Source: Bacteroidaceae bacterium
Lineage (GTDB): Bacteria > Bacteroidota > Bacteroidia > Bacteroidales > Bacteroidaceae
Length of the DNA: 64,000 nt
Assembly (NCBI GenBank): GCA_017935785.1
Contig: JAGBGU010000016.1
Coordinates: 1-64,000, forward strand
Direction: 5' to 3'
The notes under the pieces: generated by a model
Told to the model about the DNA's origin: nothing
Seen by the model: the letters and a program-made list of their open reading frames with translations, nothing else
Databases searched by the model: none
Translations under genes and position numbers: made by a program
Shown here: in pieces, positions 28,486 to 41,168 of the stretch
How positions within the stretch are numbered: position 1 is the first letter of the stretch
Layout of the letters: the number at the start of each line of letters is the position of its first letter

Positions 28486-28525
28486 GACCAAACGCACCCA
28501 AGCCCCCCTCTGCCCATTCGGGCAT

Positions 28526-28952
28526 CTCCCCCTCTATGGGGAGAACTGAGGGGGAACAGGGGGCTAACGCTCGCTAACGGCTAATGGCCTTTCATACACA
28601 CAAAGTAATTGTGAGCCAAAGCATAATGTCATCCTGAATTTAGTTCAGGATCTCACCGCGAGCCATCACTAATCCTTCTCCGCGGACAGATGCTGAAACA
28701 AAAGTTACCTTTGTTCAATTTGCTCACGCTCTGCATAGCTCAAGCAAGCTTGGCTCTGCTCTCGCTTAGCCGCAAATTTCAGCATGACAATACAAGGAGC
28801 TAACGGCCAACAGCCAAAGTAAAACAAAACTAAAACCACACCCTCCAAAAAAGTCTCCCCATAGAGGGGGAGAATTAGTGGGGGTCTTTAACCCTTAATC
28901 AACACCCCCCGACAAAACAAAGTCTCCCCCTTTGGGGAGATTTTGAAGGGGT
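28526..28952. repeat. Three CTCCCC-GGGGAG dispersed repeats
   Basis: Hairpins CTCCCC...GGGGAG occur at 28526-28543, 28855-28872 and 28924-28939, each followed by a short A/T stretch and a G run (GGGGG, GGGGGTC, GGGGTC). Copies two and three are direct repeats starting GTCTCCCC and ending GGGTC. They resemble REP-type interspersed repeats. Together with the long inverted element at 28627-28789 they fill the gap between the HU-like and smalltalk genes. Confidence 0.7.
28627..28789. repeat. MITE-like element with TGTCATnCTGAA ends
   Basis: The left end TGTCATCCTGAA and the reverse complement of the right end, TGTCATGCTGAA, match with one difference, giving a 163-base unit with terminal inverted repeats. 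Just inside the left end ATCCTGAA-TTTAG-TTCAGGAT is a perfect 8-bp hairpin. The right half is rich in GCTC/AGC steps. No frame of useful length is present. Similar GTCATnCTGAA elements are dispersed in many Bacteroidetes genomes, from memory. Confidence 0.65.
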
Positions 28953-28971
28953 CCGTAGTCAAATTATGATT

Positions 28972-29067
28972 ATGAGAAACAAAGAAACCTGGAAAATAAT
29001 CATCCAAACCGTAATCAGTATTCTGTCGGCCATTGCCACTACGCTCGGCCTTAACTCCTGCCTGTAA
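28972..29067 (+). CDS. Smalltalk-type membrane micro-protein, 31 aa
   Basis: The 31-residue peptide reads MRNKETWKIIIQTVISIL and then SAIATTLGLNSCL. A basic/Trp start and one hydrophobic helix ending in a near-terminal Cys are the hallmarks of the smalltalk family of Bacteroidales. An alternative in-frame ATG at 28966 would add two residues. Smalltalk genes normally lie between an HU-like gene and an N-acetylmuramoyl-L-alanine amidase gene; here the HU-like gene is present but a patatin gene takes the amidase position. It is probably an inner-membrane peptide of unknown role. Confidence 0.85.
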   Translation: MRNKETWKIIIQTVISILSAIATTLGLNSCL

Positions 29068-29084
29068 CAGGCAGCTCTAATGAT

Positions 29085-29121
29085 AAAGGCGGACCCCACT
29101 GAACGAGGCCTGCCTTTTTTT
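29085..29121 (+). terminator. Terminator after smalltalk gene
   Basis: AAAGGC and GCCTTT pair across a 21-base loop that also carries GG/CC contacts, followed by a seven-T run. It ends the HU-like/smalltalk unit before the patatin gene. Confidence 0.65.
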
Positions 29122-29177
29122 GCGCTCCTTTAACACACATTATATTATATAATACGCGGCATATGAAAATATATTCC

Positions 29178-29185
29178 TATCTTTG
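29178..29185 (+). promoter_or_regulatory. Candidate -7 box of patatin gene
   Basis: TATCTTTG fits TAnnTTTG 30 bases before the ATG at 29215. No TTTG stands at the -33 position, so the match rests on one element. Confidence 0.45.
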
Positions 29186-29214
29186 CAGCACACACACACA
29201 ACCCATCACCAAAG

Positions 29215-30255
29215 ATGACAGACAAGAAAAAGAATGTGGCGCTGGTGCTGAGCAGCGGCGGGCCGAGAGGATTTGCTTACATAGGGGCGATAGAGTCGTT
29301 GCAGGCGCATGGCTACACAATCACCTCGGTGGCAGGCACAAGCATGGGTTCGCTCATTGGGGGCATATACGCCGCCGGCAGGCTGCCCGAGTTCAGGGAA
29401 TGGCTCTACAGCCTTGACGCGTGGAAAGTATTCTCGCTTATGGACCTCAGCGTGGCCAAGAACCACATTGTCAAGGGCGAACGCATCATTGAGGCCATGA
29501 AGGAGATTGTGCCCGACGTGATGATTGAGGACATGGCCATTCCCTACTGTGCGGTGGCCACCGACCTGTACACGGGCGAAGAGGCGGTGTTTGACCGCGG
29601 ACCGCTCTTTACGGCCATTCGGGCCTCTATCAGCATCCCCTCGCTGTTCCGACCCGTGGACTACGGCCACACCACCCTGATTGACGGCGCCGCCGCAAAC
29701 TGTCTGCCCCTTGACAGGGTAAGCAGACGGGGCGACGACATATTGGCGGCGTTTGACGTGAACGACGTAAACGTGGCGTCCCTGAGGCAGATACTTGCCG
29801 ACGAACACAGGGCAAGGATGGCGGACAACGCCTTCCATGACAGCAAACGCGCGGAGATAAGAGAAGCGTGGGAGGAGCTGAGAGAAGGCACGGACATCAG
29901 CCTTGTGAAGCGACTGAAAAGGGTGGGGAGCCGCAGCATGGGGGTGCTGAAGGATGTTATGCACTACCAACGGCAGTTTGACGAGGACACGGCGTTGGAC
30001 GTGGGCGAGAACTACTACGACCTGCTCGACCGCACCTTCAATCTGATGACACACCGCATAACGGAACTGACGCTGCAACTGCACAAGCCCGACATCTTGG
30101 CGCGTATGCCCTTTGACAGCTATGGCGAAATATCCGACTATGCCCGCGCTTACGAGATATCGCAGATAGGCAGAATACTTATGGACGAAGCCATTGAGGA
30201 ATGGGAGAACAGGACCCTTAATGGGGAAGACAACAGCCAACGGACTATAGACTAA
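29215..30255 (+). CDS. Patatin-like phospholipase
   Basis: The 346-residue serine hydrolase of the RssA/NTE group has the oxyanion loop SSGGPRGFAYIGAIE near residue 14, the nucleophile motif GTSMG near 43, and the catalytic Asp in DGAAANCLP near 160. Together these form the Ser-Asp dyad of patatins. No signal peptide is seen, so it acts in the cytoplasm or on the inner leaflet, probably on phospholipids or lysophospholipids. It has its own candidate promoter and a terminator after it, so it is monocistronic although it adjoins the smalltalk gene. Confidence 0.9.
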   Translation: MTDKKKNVALVLSSGGPRGFAYIGAIESLQAHGYTITSVAGTSMGSLIGGIYAAGRLPEFREWLYSLDAWKVFSLMDLSVAKNHIVKGERIIEAMKEIVPDVMIEDMAIPYCAVATDLYTGEEAVFDRGPLFTAIRASISIPSLFRPVDYGHTTLIDGAAANCLPLDRVSRRGDDILAAFDVNDVNVASLRQILADEHRARMADNAFHDSKRAEIREAWEELREGTDISLVKRLKRVGSRSMGVLKDVMHYQRQFDEDTALDVGENYYDLLDRTFNLMTHRITELTLQLHKPDILARMPFDSYGEISDYARAYEISQIGRILMDEAIEEWENRTLNGEDNSQRTID

Positions 30256-30270
30256 CAGCCAACAGTTACA

Positions 30271-30307
30271 AAAAAAGGGGCGCTCAGTGCCCCCTCTTTT
30301 TTTTTTT
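30271..30307. terminator. Bidirectional terminator between patatin and nitroreductase genes
   Basis: GGGGC and GCCCC flank a seven-base loop with an A run on the left and eleven T residues on the right, so the hairpin can stop transcription from both convergent genes. Confidence 0.8.
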
Positions 30308-30313
30308 GCGTTA

Positions 30314-30814
30314 TTACCGCCAAATGTCGTCAATATCTTTTCTGGTCTTGCCGGGGTTCTCTGCCGCGGCATAACCGATGGGGATGAGCGCTGCGGGCTC
30401 GTATCCCTCGGGAAAATCAAAGAGTCCCTTGAGCTGGTTGATGTCGAAATTACATACCCAACAGGTGGCAAGTCCCTGTTCGGTGGCGGCAAGGCAGAGG
30501 TGTTCAATGGCGATGGCGATGTCGATGTCGCCATGATTATGGGTGTCATAGCGGCGCGTCCATGCCTCGGCATCGTTCTTGCAGCAGAGGACAATGGCGG
30601 GTACGTCGTTAATCCAATCGCGGTGGTAGCTGGTCTTTACGGCCTGAAGGCGCGGCTCGTCCGTAATCCAATAGAAGAGCCAGGGCTGACGGTTGACGGC
30701 GCTTGGAGCAAGCCTAACGCATTCCTTTATATAATCCTGCTTTTCCTGTTCTATCTCACGCTTTTCAAAAGCCCGGCAACTGTAGCGTGCCTCGCATAAG
30801 TCTTTAAAGTTCAT
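30314..30814 (-). CDS. Nitroreductase family protein
   Basis: The 166-residue flavoprotein opens with FKDLCEARYSCRAFEKREIE, the FMN-binding Arg cluster of nitroreductases, and has the RLAPSAVNRQPW block. The conserved AATEQGLATCWVCNFD segment follows. It would use FMN and NAD(P)H to reduce quinones or nitro compounds; the natural substrate is unknown. It is the third gene of a minus-strand unit with a thioesterase and an EFR1-like flavodoxin-ferredoxin, 41 bases downstream of the latter. Confidence 0.9.
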   Translation of the reverse strand: MNFKDLCEARYSCRAFEKREIEQEKQDYIKECVRLAPSAVNRQPWLFYWITDEPRLQAVKTSYHRDWINDVPAIVLCCKNDAEAWTRRYDTHNHGDIDIAIAIEHLCLAATEQGLATCWVCNFDINQLKGLFDFPEGYEPAALIPIGYAAAENPGKTRKDIDDIWR

Positions 30815-30855
30815 GTTGTCTTAATAATATATTTGATGGTTATTGATATTTGTTA

Positions 30856-31611
30856 TTATACGTAGGGGTTGACAAACTGTCCGTGCCTGTGCGTATGTGG
30901 GCCGTATTGTATGGCAAAGCGCGGACAATGGTGGAGGCATCTGAGGCAAAGCGTACACTCGCCCGTTACCCACATGGGACGGCCTGCGTTCATTTCAATG
31001 GCGTTGGTGGGGCAGCTGTCAGCACAAAGTCGGCAGGCTATGCAGGAGTCTGTAGTGTGGAAGGGCGACGTGGGCCTGTGGTGCTGATACATGATTTTAT
31101 GAACAGCGTCTGCAATGAGCGGCGGAAGGCAGCTGATGCGCTTGGCGCGCCGCTTGTCTGCTACCGCGCGTGCCACCCTTTCCATTACGGGTATGGCCGC
31201 CTGCGTTATGCGTAACGAGCGGGCCTTGTCGGTGAGGTTGAATAGGGGTGTCCAGACATCCACCATACGCACGCTGAACGAGGCGGTGAGCCCAATGCCC
31301 TTGTCCCTGAGCAAGCTGCGGAGCTGTCCGTGCGGATTGCCGCATACCATGCCGTACGTGACGGCGGCGAAGCAATACTGACCCGCATATCCGCTGAAGG
31401 AAACGCGCGAGACAAACTCCCTGACAAGCGCCGGCATGCCCCAAAAGTGCGTGGGAAAGACCCATCCGAGCCGTTCTTCTGCGCTAAGGCAGAGGGCGGT
31501 TGTGCCGCTTCTCATCAGCTCGGCCATATCACACACGCGCTCATGAGCCTGTCTGCCTATGAGCTCGGCCAAATGCCTGCTGTTGCCTGTGCCTGAGAAG
31601 TATAGAATCAT
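30856..31611 (-). CDS. EFR1-type flavodoxin-ferredoxin fusion
   Basis: The 251-residue protein begins with a flavodoxin-like domain (MILYFSGTGNSRHLAELIG, FMN-binding loop) and ends with two 4Fe-4S motifs, CIACRLCADSCPTNAI and CTLCLRCLHHCPRFAI. This pairing is called EFR1 or EFR-type ferrodoxin and passes electrons between FMN and iron-sulfur centres in anaerobes. The neighbouring nitroreductase is a plausible electron acceptor. The gene starts 18 bases after the thioesterase stop. Confidence 0.88.
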   Translation of the reverse strand: MILYFSGTGNSRHLAELIGRQAHERVCDMAELMRSGTTALCLSAEERLGWVFPTHFWGMPALVREFVSRVSFSGYAGQYCFAAVTYGMVCGNPHGQLRSLLRDKGIGLTASFSVRMVDVWTPLFNLTDKARSLRITQAAIPVMERVARAVADKRRAKRISCLPPLIADAVHKIMYQHHRPTSPFHTTDSCIACRLCADSCPTNAIEMNAGRPMWVTGECTLCLRCLHHCPRFAIQYGPHTHRHGQFVNPYV

Positions 31612-31629
31612 GGCCGTGACCGGAGGGTG

Positions 31630-32109
31630 TTACTCGTCTTCTGTAAGGAAGGGCATGAAATGCATTTCCTGCTCTGACTTTTCCTTTGAGAAGGTAAAAT
31701 ACAGGCAGGTGGCTTCCGTGCATACTCTTCCGTTGTGGTCGATAAGCTCGGCGTCTATGGTGACAAGGTTGCGCCTCTGCTCGCGGATGCGGGCTTTGGC
31801 GGTAATTTCGCCCTCGTTAGTGGGGATATGGTGCTTGTATCTGACCTCCATCTTTGACGTTACGCCTGCCGTCTGCAACTTACGCGATACGGCCCATGAG
31901 CAAATCTCGTCCATGATAAGCGCCTGCACACCGCCATGGAGCGTATTGACCCACCCCTGATGGTTGTCAGAGGGTTGCCACTTGGATATAATCTCGTCCC
32001 CCTCCTCATAAAATTCAAGGTGAAGACCGATGGGATTGTCGGGCGAACAGCCTATGCATTTATACTCGGGATTATCAGTCCACGGGTTGAGAATTTTCTT
32101 CATGCTCAT
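31630..32109 (-). CDS. PaaI-type hotdog thioesterase
   Basis: The 159-residue single hotdog-fold protein has the family motif HGGVQALIMDEICSWA near residue 59 with the Asp/Glu active-site region, and EVRYKHHIPTNEGEITAKARI. It probably hydrolyses acyl-CoA or a related thioester in the cytoplasm. ATG codons at 32109 and 32103 are both possible starts. A minus-strand TAATTTTG (plus 32134-32141) with TTG 20 bases further is a fair promoter for the three-gene unit. Confidence 0.85.
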   Translation of the reverse strand: MSMKKILNPWTDNPEYKCIGCSPDNPIGLHLEFYEEGDEIISKWQPSDNHQGWVNTLHGGVQALIMDEICSWAVSRKLQTAGVTSKMEVRYKHHIPTNEGEITAKARIREQRRNLVTIDAELIDHNGRVCTEATCLYFTFSKEKSEQEMHFMPFLTEDE

Positions 32110-32133
32110 GATAAATTAAATGAAATATTCACA

Positions 32134-32164
32134 CAAAATTAACGCTTTTGGCTGAATTCAGCAA
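32134..32164 (-). promoter_or_regulatory. Candidate promoter of the thioesterase-EFR1-nitroreductase unit
   Basis: Minus-strand TAATTTTG (plus 32134-32141) matches TAnnTTTG and TTG (plus 32162-32164) lies 20 bases upstream. It stands back-to-back with the beta-galactosidase promoter. Confidence 0.5.
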
Positions 32165-32181
32165 GAATTACTTTCAAAAGA

Positions 32182-32212
32182 TTGTGTATCTGATAATAAG
32201 TGTGTATATTTG
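32182..32212 (+). promoter_or_regulatory. Candidate promoter of the beta-galactosidase gene
   Basis: TTG at the -33 position (32182-32184) and TATATTTG (32205-32212) are about 20 bases apart, 34 bases before the ATG at 32247. Confidence 0.5.
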
Positions 32213-32237
32213 AACAAATAAATTCATAAAAGATTAA

Positions 32238-36143
<3,906 letters not shown>

Positions 36144-36206
36144 TCTGCCTTCCCGATAGAATCAGATACAGCGTTGCACTTGCACTCCGTTAGAAATCCG
36201 AGGCAC

Positions 36207-36227
36207 GATGCAGCGCTGCATCTTTTT
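36207..36227 (+). terminator. Terminator of beta-galactosidase gene
   Basis: GATGCAGC-GCTGCATC is a perfect 16-base palindrome directly followed by five T residues, 64 bases after the stop codon. Confidence 0.75.
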
Positions 36228-36247
36228 AAACAGGATGCAACATAGAC

Positions 36248-36284
36248 AAAAAATCGCCCAAAAGCATTTGCGTACTTTTGGGCG
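36248..36284 (-). terminator. Terminator of htpG
   Basis: CGCCCAAAAG and CTTTTGGGCG form a perfect 10-bp stem; in the minus direction it is followed by ATTTTTTG. It begins 29 bases past the htpG stop. Confidence 0.88.
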
Positions 36285-36312
36285 AAGGGGGGCTTAAAAG
36301 TGTTCTTTACTC

Positions 36313-38367
36313 TTACTTAATCAGGTCGATGCTGCGCTTTACAAAGCGGTTAAGCGCCTCGCCCTTGAGCATGCCGTTTTGCAGCAATGCAAGGTCTATG
36401 AGTTGGTGAACCTGCGCGTTTGACTGTGCGTACTGTGCCAACACATCGTTCTTCATGCGGTTCTGCTCCTGAATATCTTCGGAACATTTCTTCAGGTCGT
36501 CCTTTTCCTCCTGAGTGATTTCCTCGGGTTTCTTCTTGTCCTGTTCCTGTCTGAGCACGGCTTGGCGTGCAGAGAGTCCGCGAATTTCTGCTTCGATGGG
36601 TTTCAGCGCCTCTGCGGTCTGCTCTTCACTGTGAGCAAGAACCTGCTTAATCAGCGGTGAGTCTGTGTTTAGCACAAGATTGTACATATCGGGCATCTCT
36701 CCGTAGAAGCTCATTCCGGGTTGCAGACGCGACATTTCCTTCATGCGGCGCATGTATTCGCTTTGTGTAATCATCACAGGCAGCTGGTCCTCGCCCATGG
36801 GCTGTGCCTCTACATGGAAGTCGGTCTTGTCCGTGCGCGGCATCAGACTGTTGAAGATGGCGCTGAGCTTGCTGCTGCGTTCTTCATCAAGCATCTCCTT
36901 CTTTACGTCTTCCTTCAGTATAAGACGGTCAACGGTGTCAGAGTCCACACGGGTTATAGTTGTCTTTTCCAGCTTTTGTTCGAGCATTCCCACCAGCGGT
37001 GTGTCCAACTGGCCGTCCATGAGCAGTACGCTGTAGCCCTTGTCCTTTGCGGCCTGTATGTAGGTGTATTGTGCTTCGGGGTCATTGGCATAGAGGTAGA
37101 CCACCTGACCGTCTTTGTTTGTCTGGTTTTCTTTTACAAGGGTGTTGTATTCCTCCAAGGTAAAGTACTTTCCGTCCGTGTCCTTGAACAGGAAATAAGC
37201 CTTAGCCTTGTCATAGTAGTCCTGTTCGCTGAGCAGTCCGTAATGGATGAATATCTTTATATCGTCCCATTTCTTTTCAAAGTCTGCTCGCTCTGTCTTA
37301 AAGATGCTTGCCAGCTTGTCGCTCACCTTCTTTGTAATGTAAGAACTGATTTTCTTTACATTGGCATCGCTCTGCAGATAGCTGCGGCTTACGTTCAGTG
37401 GAATGTCGGGGCTGTCAATCACACCGTGCAGGAGAGTGAGGAATTCGGGTACGATTCCCTCTACTGCATCGGTTACAAAAACCTGGTTGCAATAGAGTTG
37501 AATCTTATTGCGCTGCATCTCTATGTTGTTCTTTATCTTTGGGAAATAGAGAATGCCGGTAAGATTGAAAGGATAGTCTACGTTCAGGTGAATCCAAAAC
37601 AGCGGTTCGTCAGCCATGGGGAAGAGGTGACGGTAAAAGTCCTTATAGTCTTCGTCTTTCAGTTCGCTGGGCTTCTTTGTCCAAAGGGGCTCAACGTTGT
37701 TGATGATGTTGTCCTCTTCTGTCTCAACCTGTTTTCCGTCCTTCCATTCCGTTTTCTTACCGAAGACTACGGGGATGGGAAGGAAGTGGCAGTACTTGCG
37801 CAGCAGACCTTCAATCTTTCCGCTTTCAAGGAACTCTTGGCAATCATCGTCAATGTGCATGATTATGTCGGTTCCGCGGTCGGCTTTTTCTACTTCCTCC
37901 ATGGTAAATACAGGACTTCCGTCGCAGCTCCACTTTACGGCGGGAGCATCCTCCTGATAGCTCTTGGTAATGATGTCTACCTGCTTGCTAACCATGTAGC
38001 TACTGTAGAAACCAAGTCCGAAATGGCCGATGATGGCGTTGGCGTCGTCCTTATACTTGTCAAGGAAATCGTTTGCGCCGCTAAAGGCAATCTGGTTGAT
38101 GTACTTCTCAATCTCATCGGCTGTCATTCCGATACCGCGGTCGCTCACGGTAATGGTCTTTGCATCCTTGTCCACACTGACGCTTACCTTCAGCTCGCCC
38201 AACTCGCCTTTAAAGTCGCCTTTTCCGGCAAGTGTCTTCAGCTTTTGTGTGGCATCAACGGCATTGCTTACGATTTCGCGGATGAATATCTCGTGGTCGC
38301 TGTAGAGAAATTTTTTGATTACGGGGAAAATGTTCTCGGTCGTAACCCCAATGTTTCCTTGTTTCAT
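36313..38367 (-). CDS. htpG: Hsp90 chaperone HtpG
   Basis: This 684-residue cytoplasmic ATP-dependent chaperone has the GHKL nucleotide site in order: FIREIVSNAVDATQKL near residue 29, VSDRGIGMTADEI near 95 and the glycine lid GHFGLGFYSSYMV near 137. The middle domain has the catalytic Arg in LNVSRSYLQ. The C-terminal dimerisation part lacks MEEVD, as in bacteria. It is somewhat longer than the E. coli protein (624 residues), with an extra charged helical stretch near the C-terminus (LRQEQDKKKPEEITQEEKDD). It lies 12 bases downstream of clpC. Confidence 0.96.
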   Translation of the reverse strand: MKQGNIGVTTENIFPVIKKFLYSDHEIFIREIVSNAVDATQKLKTLAGKGDFKGELGELKVSVSVDKDAKTITVSDRGIGMTADEIEKYINQIAFSGANDFLDKYKDDANAIIGHFGLGFYSSYMVSKQVDIITKSYQEDAPAVKWSCDGSPVFTMEEVEKADRGTDIIMHIDDDCQEFLESGKIEGLLRKYCHFLPIPVVFGKKTEWKDGKQVETEEDNIINNVEPLWTKKPSELKDEDYKDFYRHLFPMADEPLFWIHLNVDYPFNLTGILYFPKIKNNIEMQRNKIQLYCNQVFVTDAVEGIVPEFLTLLHGVIDSPDIPLNVSRSYLQSDANVKKISSYITKKVSDKLASIFKTERADFEKKWDDIKIFIHYGLLSEQDYYDKAKAYFLFKDTDGKYFTLEEYNTLVKENQTNKDGQVVYLYANDPEAQYTYIQAAKDKGYSVLLMDGQLDTPLVGMLEQKLEKTTITRVDSDTVDRLILKEDVKKEMLDEERSSKLSAIFNSLMPRTDKTDFHVEAQPMGEDQLPVMITQSEYMRRMKEMSRLQPGMSFYGEMPDMYNLVLNTDSPLIKQVLAHSEEQTAEALKPIEAEIRGLSARQAVLRQEQDKKKPEEITQEEKDDLKKCSEDIQEQNRMKNDVLAQYAQSNAQVHQLIDLALLQNGMLKGEALNRFVKRSIDLIK

Positions 38368-38379
38368 ATAATTGTTTGT

Positions 38380-40911
38380 TTATGTTTTATATGAGTTTTG
38401 TATGCTGATTTCTATCTTTTCTTCTGCTATGTCGGCATGGAGCGTAGAGTTAGCCGGCACATCGGTATTAATGAGCAATTCGCATAGCTCGTCTTCAAGA
38501 TAATCCTGAATGGCCCGTTTGATGGGGCGTGCACCATACTGAATGTCATATCCCTTAGTGCCGAGAAAATCACGTGCCTGCGGAGAAATGTCAAGTCGGT
38601 ACCCGATGCCTTCCATCCGCTTCTCAAGCGGAGACAGTTCAATGTCCACAATCTTTCTGACGGCATCCTTGTCCAATTGGTCAAAATGTATAATATTGTC
38701 CAGTCGGTTCAGAAATTCGGGCGCAAACTGCTTTTGCAGAGCCTTTCGTACGATATCCTGGCTCAACTTACGGTTGCGGCTTATGTCTTCAGAGTTTTGG
38801 AAACCAATTCCGTTACCGAATTCCTTTATCTGACGCGTTCCGCAGTTGCTAGTCATGATAATGATGGTGTTCTTGAAGTCTATTGTGCTTCCGTTTCCAT
38901 CAGTCAGACGGCCTTCGTCCATTACTTGCAGTAGAACATTAAAAACGTCGGCATGCGCCTTTTCAATCTCGTCAAGCAGGACGATGGAGTAGGGCTTCCG
39001 CCTTACTCTTTCAGTTAGCTGACCGCCCTCTTCGTACCCTACGTAACCCGGAGGAGCTCCCACCATTCGGCTGACGGTGTGTTTCTCCATATATTCGCTC
39101 ATGTCAATGCGGATAATACTATCTGCACTTCCGAACAGTTCTTCGGCCAAAATCTTGGTGAGATAGGTCTTGCCCACACCCGTGGGGCCGACGAACATAA
39201 ATGTTGCAATGGGCTTGTTGGGGTCTTTTAGTCCGATGCGGCTGCGCTGAATGGCGCGTACCAGTGTGGAAATGGCTGCATCCTGACCCACTACCTTTTC
39301 CTTTAATATATTGCCAAGCAAACGTAGTTTCTGGCTTTCTTCCGTTCCAATGCGTTTTACAGGGATGCCGGTCATCATGCTCACAACCTCGGCAATGTGC
39401 GTATCCGTTACTCGTATATGCTCTTCGCTGAGCTGTTCTTCCCACTCCATTTGGGCCTGCTTCAGCTGCTCTTCCGCTTGGACGGCCTGGTCTCTGTATT
39501 CTGCGGCCAATTCAAAGTTCTGCAGTTTTACAGCATTGTTCTTCTGTTTTTGCAGCCTGGCTATTTTTTCTTCCAATTCCTGCATGCTCTTGCTTACGGG
39601 AATATCCTGAATATGAACTTTGCTTCCTGCCTCGTCCATTGCATCAATGGCCTTATCCGGGAAACAACGGTCTGTAACGTATCGCTCAGTCAATCTTACA
39701 CAAGCCTCTATCGCTTCAGGCGTATATTTTACCCGATGATGCTCTTCATACCGTCCTTTCAGCTGTTGCAGAATCTTCAGCGTTTCATCCTTAGTGGTGG
39801 GTTCCACCTGAATTTTCTGGAATCTGCGTTCTAATGCTCCGTCTTTTTCTATAGTCTTACGGTATTCATCTGTAGTGGTCGCACCTATGCATTGAATTTC
39901 ACCGCGGGCAAGTGCAGGTTTCAGCATATTGGCGGCGTCCATGCTTCCGCTGGCATTTCCGGCTCCCACCATTGTATGAATTTCGTCAATGAAGATGATT
40001 ATGTCGGGATTCTTCTGAAGTTCCTGTACTATGTTGCGGATACGTTCTTCAAACTGTCCGCGGTATTTTGTGCCTGCTACCACGCTAGAAAGGTCGAGTA
40101 CGAGTACGCGCTTATCCCATAGCTGGCGGCATACCTTGTGTTGGGCTATTCTGATGGCCAATCCCTCCACAATTGCGCTTTTGCCCACGCCCGGCTGCCC
40201 TATCAGTATGGGGTTGTTCTTTTTACGGCGGCTGAGAATTTGTGCCACGCGTTCAATCTCCTTTTCTCTGCCAATAACGGGGTCGAGAACGCCTTCGGCC
40301 GCAGCTTTTGTCAGGTCAGTGGTAAAATTGTCCAACACGGGTGTCTTACCTTGGCTTGTCGTCTTTGCCGTTTGTGTGCGTGCTGACGACTCTGCACCGC
40401 TGCGGTTAGCAGTGGGTGTCATATTGTCCTCATCATCTTCTTCATCGGCATCATCGTCGCTTACGTTATGCTGTATGCTTTGCGGATGGGCAATCGAAGC
40501 CACATCGCTGTAGCTGATATTCTGTTTTTCGAGAATTTCGCTTGCTTCATTGTCACTGGCTTTCAGAATGGCCAATAAGATATGGTGGGTGTCAATAGTG
40601 TCAGAGTGCATAAGACGTGCCTCAAGCACACACAGGCGCAACACTCTTGTAGCATGATTGTCAAGATTGATTTCATCCATCTGTGGCATGCTCAATACCT
40701 GATGCTTACGTGCCATGTTTTCAAGCATTTGTTTTACCTCGTTAAGGTTGACGTCAAGTTGGCACAACAGTTTTCTGGCTTTGTTTCCTTCGTGGCGTAG
40801 GATACCTAACAGCAGGTGTATGGGTGTCACCTTGTCATTATGGAGTCGCTCAGCTTCTTCTTTGCTATAGCTGAGCACATTTGTCATATCAGGAGAAAAC
40901 TTGTTAGTCAT
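38380..40911 (-). CDS. clpC: ClpC-type AAA+ unfoldase
   Basis: The 843-residue protease regulatory ATPase has an N-terminal Clp repeat domain (about 1-140), an acidic linker (DDADEEDDEDN), AAA1 with Walker A IGQPGVGKSAIVEG and Walker B IIFIDEIHTM, a coiled-coil M domain containing a UVR-like stretch (AEYRDQAVQAEEQLKQAQ), and AAA2 with FVGPTGVGKTYL and VLLDEIEKAH. It feeds substrates to ClpP, whose gene is not in the window. Together with htpG directly downstream it forms a protein-quality-control pair probably sharing stress regulation. Confidence 0.95.
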   Translation of the reverse strand: MTNKFSPDMTNVLSYSKEEAERLHNDKVTPIHLLLGILRHEGNKARKLLCQLDVNLNEVKQMLENMARKHQVLSMPQMDEINLDNHATRVLRLCVLEARLMHSDTIDTHHILLAILKASDNEASEILEKQNISYSDVASIAHPQSIQHNVSDDDADEEDDEDNMTPTANRSGAESSARTQTAKTTSQGKTPVLDNFTTDLTKAAAEGVLDPVIGREKEIERVAQILSRRKKNNPILIGQPGVGKSAIVEGLAIRIAQHKVCRQLWDKRVLVLDLSSVVAGTKYRGQFEERIRNIVQELQKNPDIIIFIDEIHTMVGAGNASGSMDAANMLKPALARGEIQCIGATTTDEYRKTIEKDGALERRFQKIQVEPTTKDETLKILQQLKGRYEEHHRVKYTPEAIEACVRLTERYVTDRCFPDKAIDAMDEAGSKVHIQDIPVSKSMQELEEKIARLQKQKNNAVKLQNFELAAEYRDQAVQAEEQLKQAQMEWEEQLSEEHIRVTDTHIAEVVSMMTGIPVKRIGTEESQKLRLLGNILKEKVVGQDAAISTLVRAIQRSRIGLKDPNKPIATFMFVGPTGVGKTYLTKILAEELFGSADSIIRIDMSEYMEKHTVSRMVGAPPGYVGYEEGGQLTERVRRKPYSIVLLDEIEKAHADVFNVLLQVMDEGRLTDGNGSTIDFKNTIIIMTSNCGTRQIKEFGNGIGFQNSEDISRNRKLSQDIVRKALQKQFAPEFLNRLDNIIHFDQLDKDAVRKIVDIELSPLEKRMEGIGYRLDISPQARDFLGTKGYDIQYGARPIKRAIQDYLEDELCELLINTDVPANSTLHADIAEEKIEISIQNSYKT

Positions 40912-41168
40912 ATTCTGTATAAAATTCTGTATTCAGTGGCTCATATTACAAATAGCATGCCAAAGTAGTAATTGTGACTTAACAAATTTATTTATCAATG
41001 TTAATATAGGACATTTTTAACCTGTTTTTTCTGGCTCTCTGTTTAATATAATTGTATTTTTATGAATTCTTTACTCTATTGTTTTTGTCTTATAAGTGTA
41101 TATTATAATATGTGTAAGCGTCAATATTATGCACAAATGTTTATTTAGTGTGCAAAACAAAACAAAAA

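Noticed and set aside
29068-29214. Expected N-acetylmuramoyl-L-alanine amidase gene after smalltalk
   Set aside because: The gap holds only a terminator and the patatin promoter; the next gene has patatin, not amidase, motifs.
29206-30594. 462-codon open frame on the minus strand
   Set aside because: It covers the patatin gene in antisense and runs through the terminator at 30271-30307 into the nitroreductase region; no motif is seen.
36721-38394. 557-codon open frame on the plus strand
   Set aside because: It is a mirror of htpG. The HtpG motifs are unambiguous and the antisense product has only composition-driven hydrophobicity.
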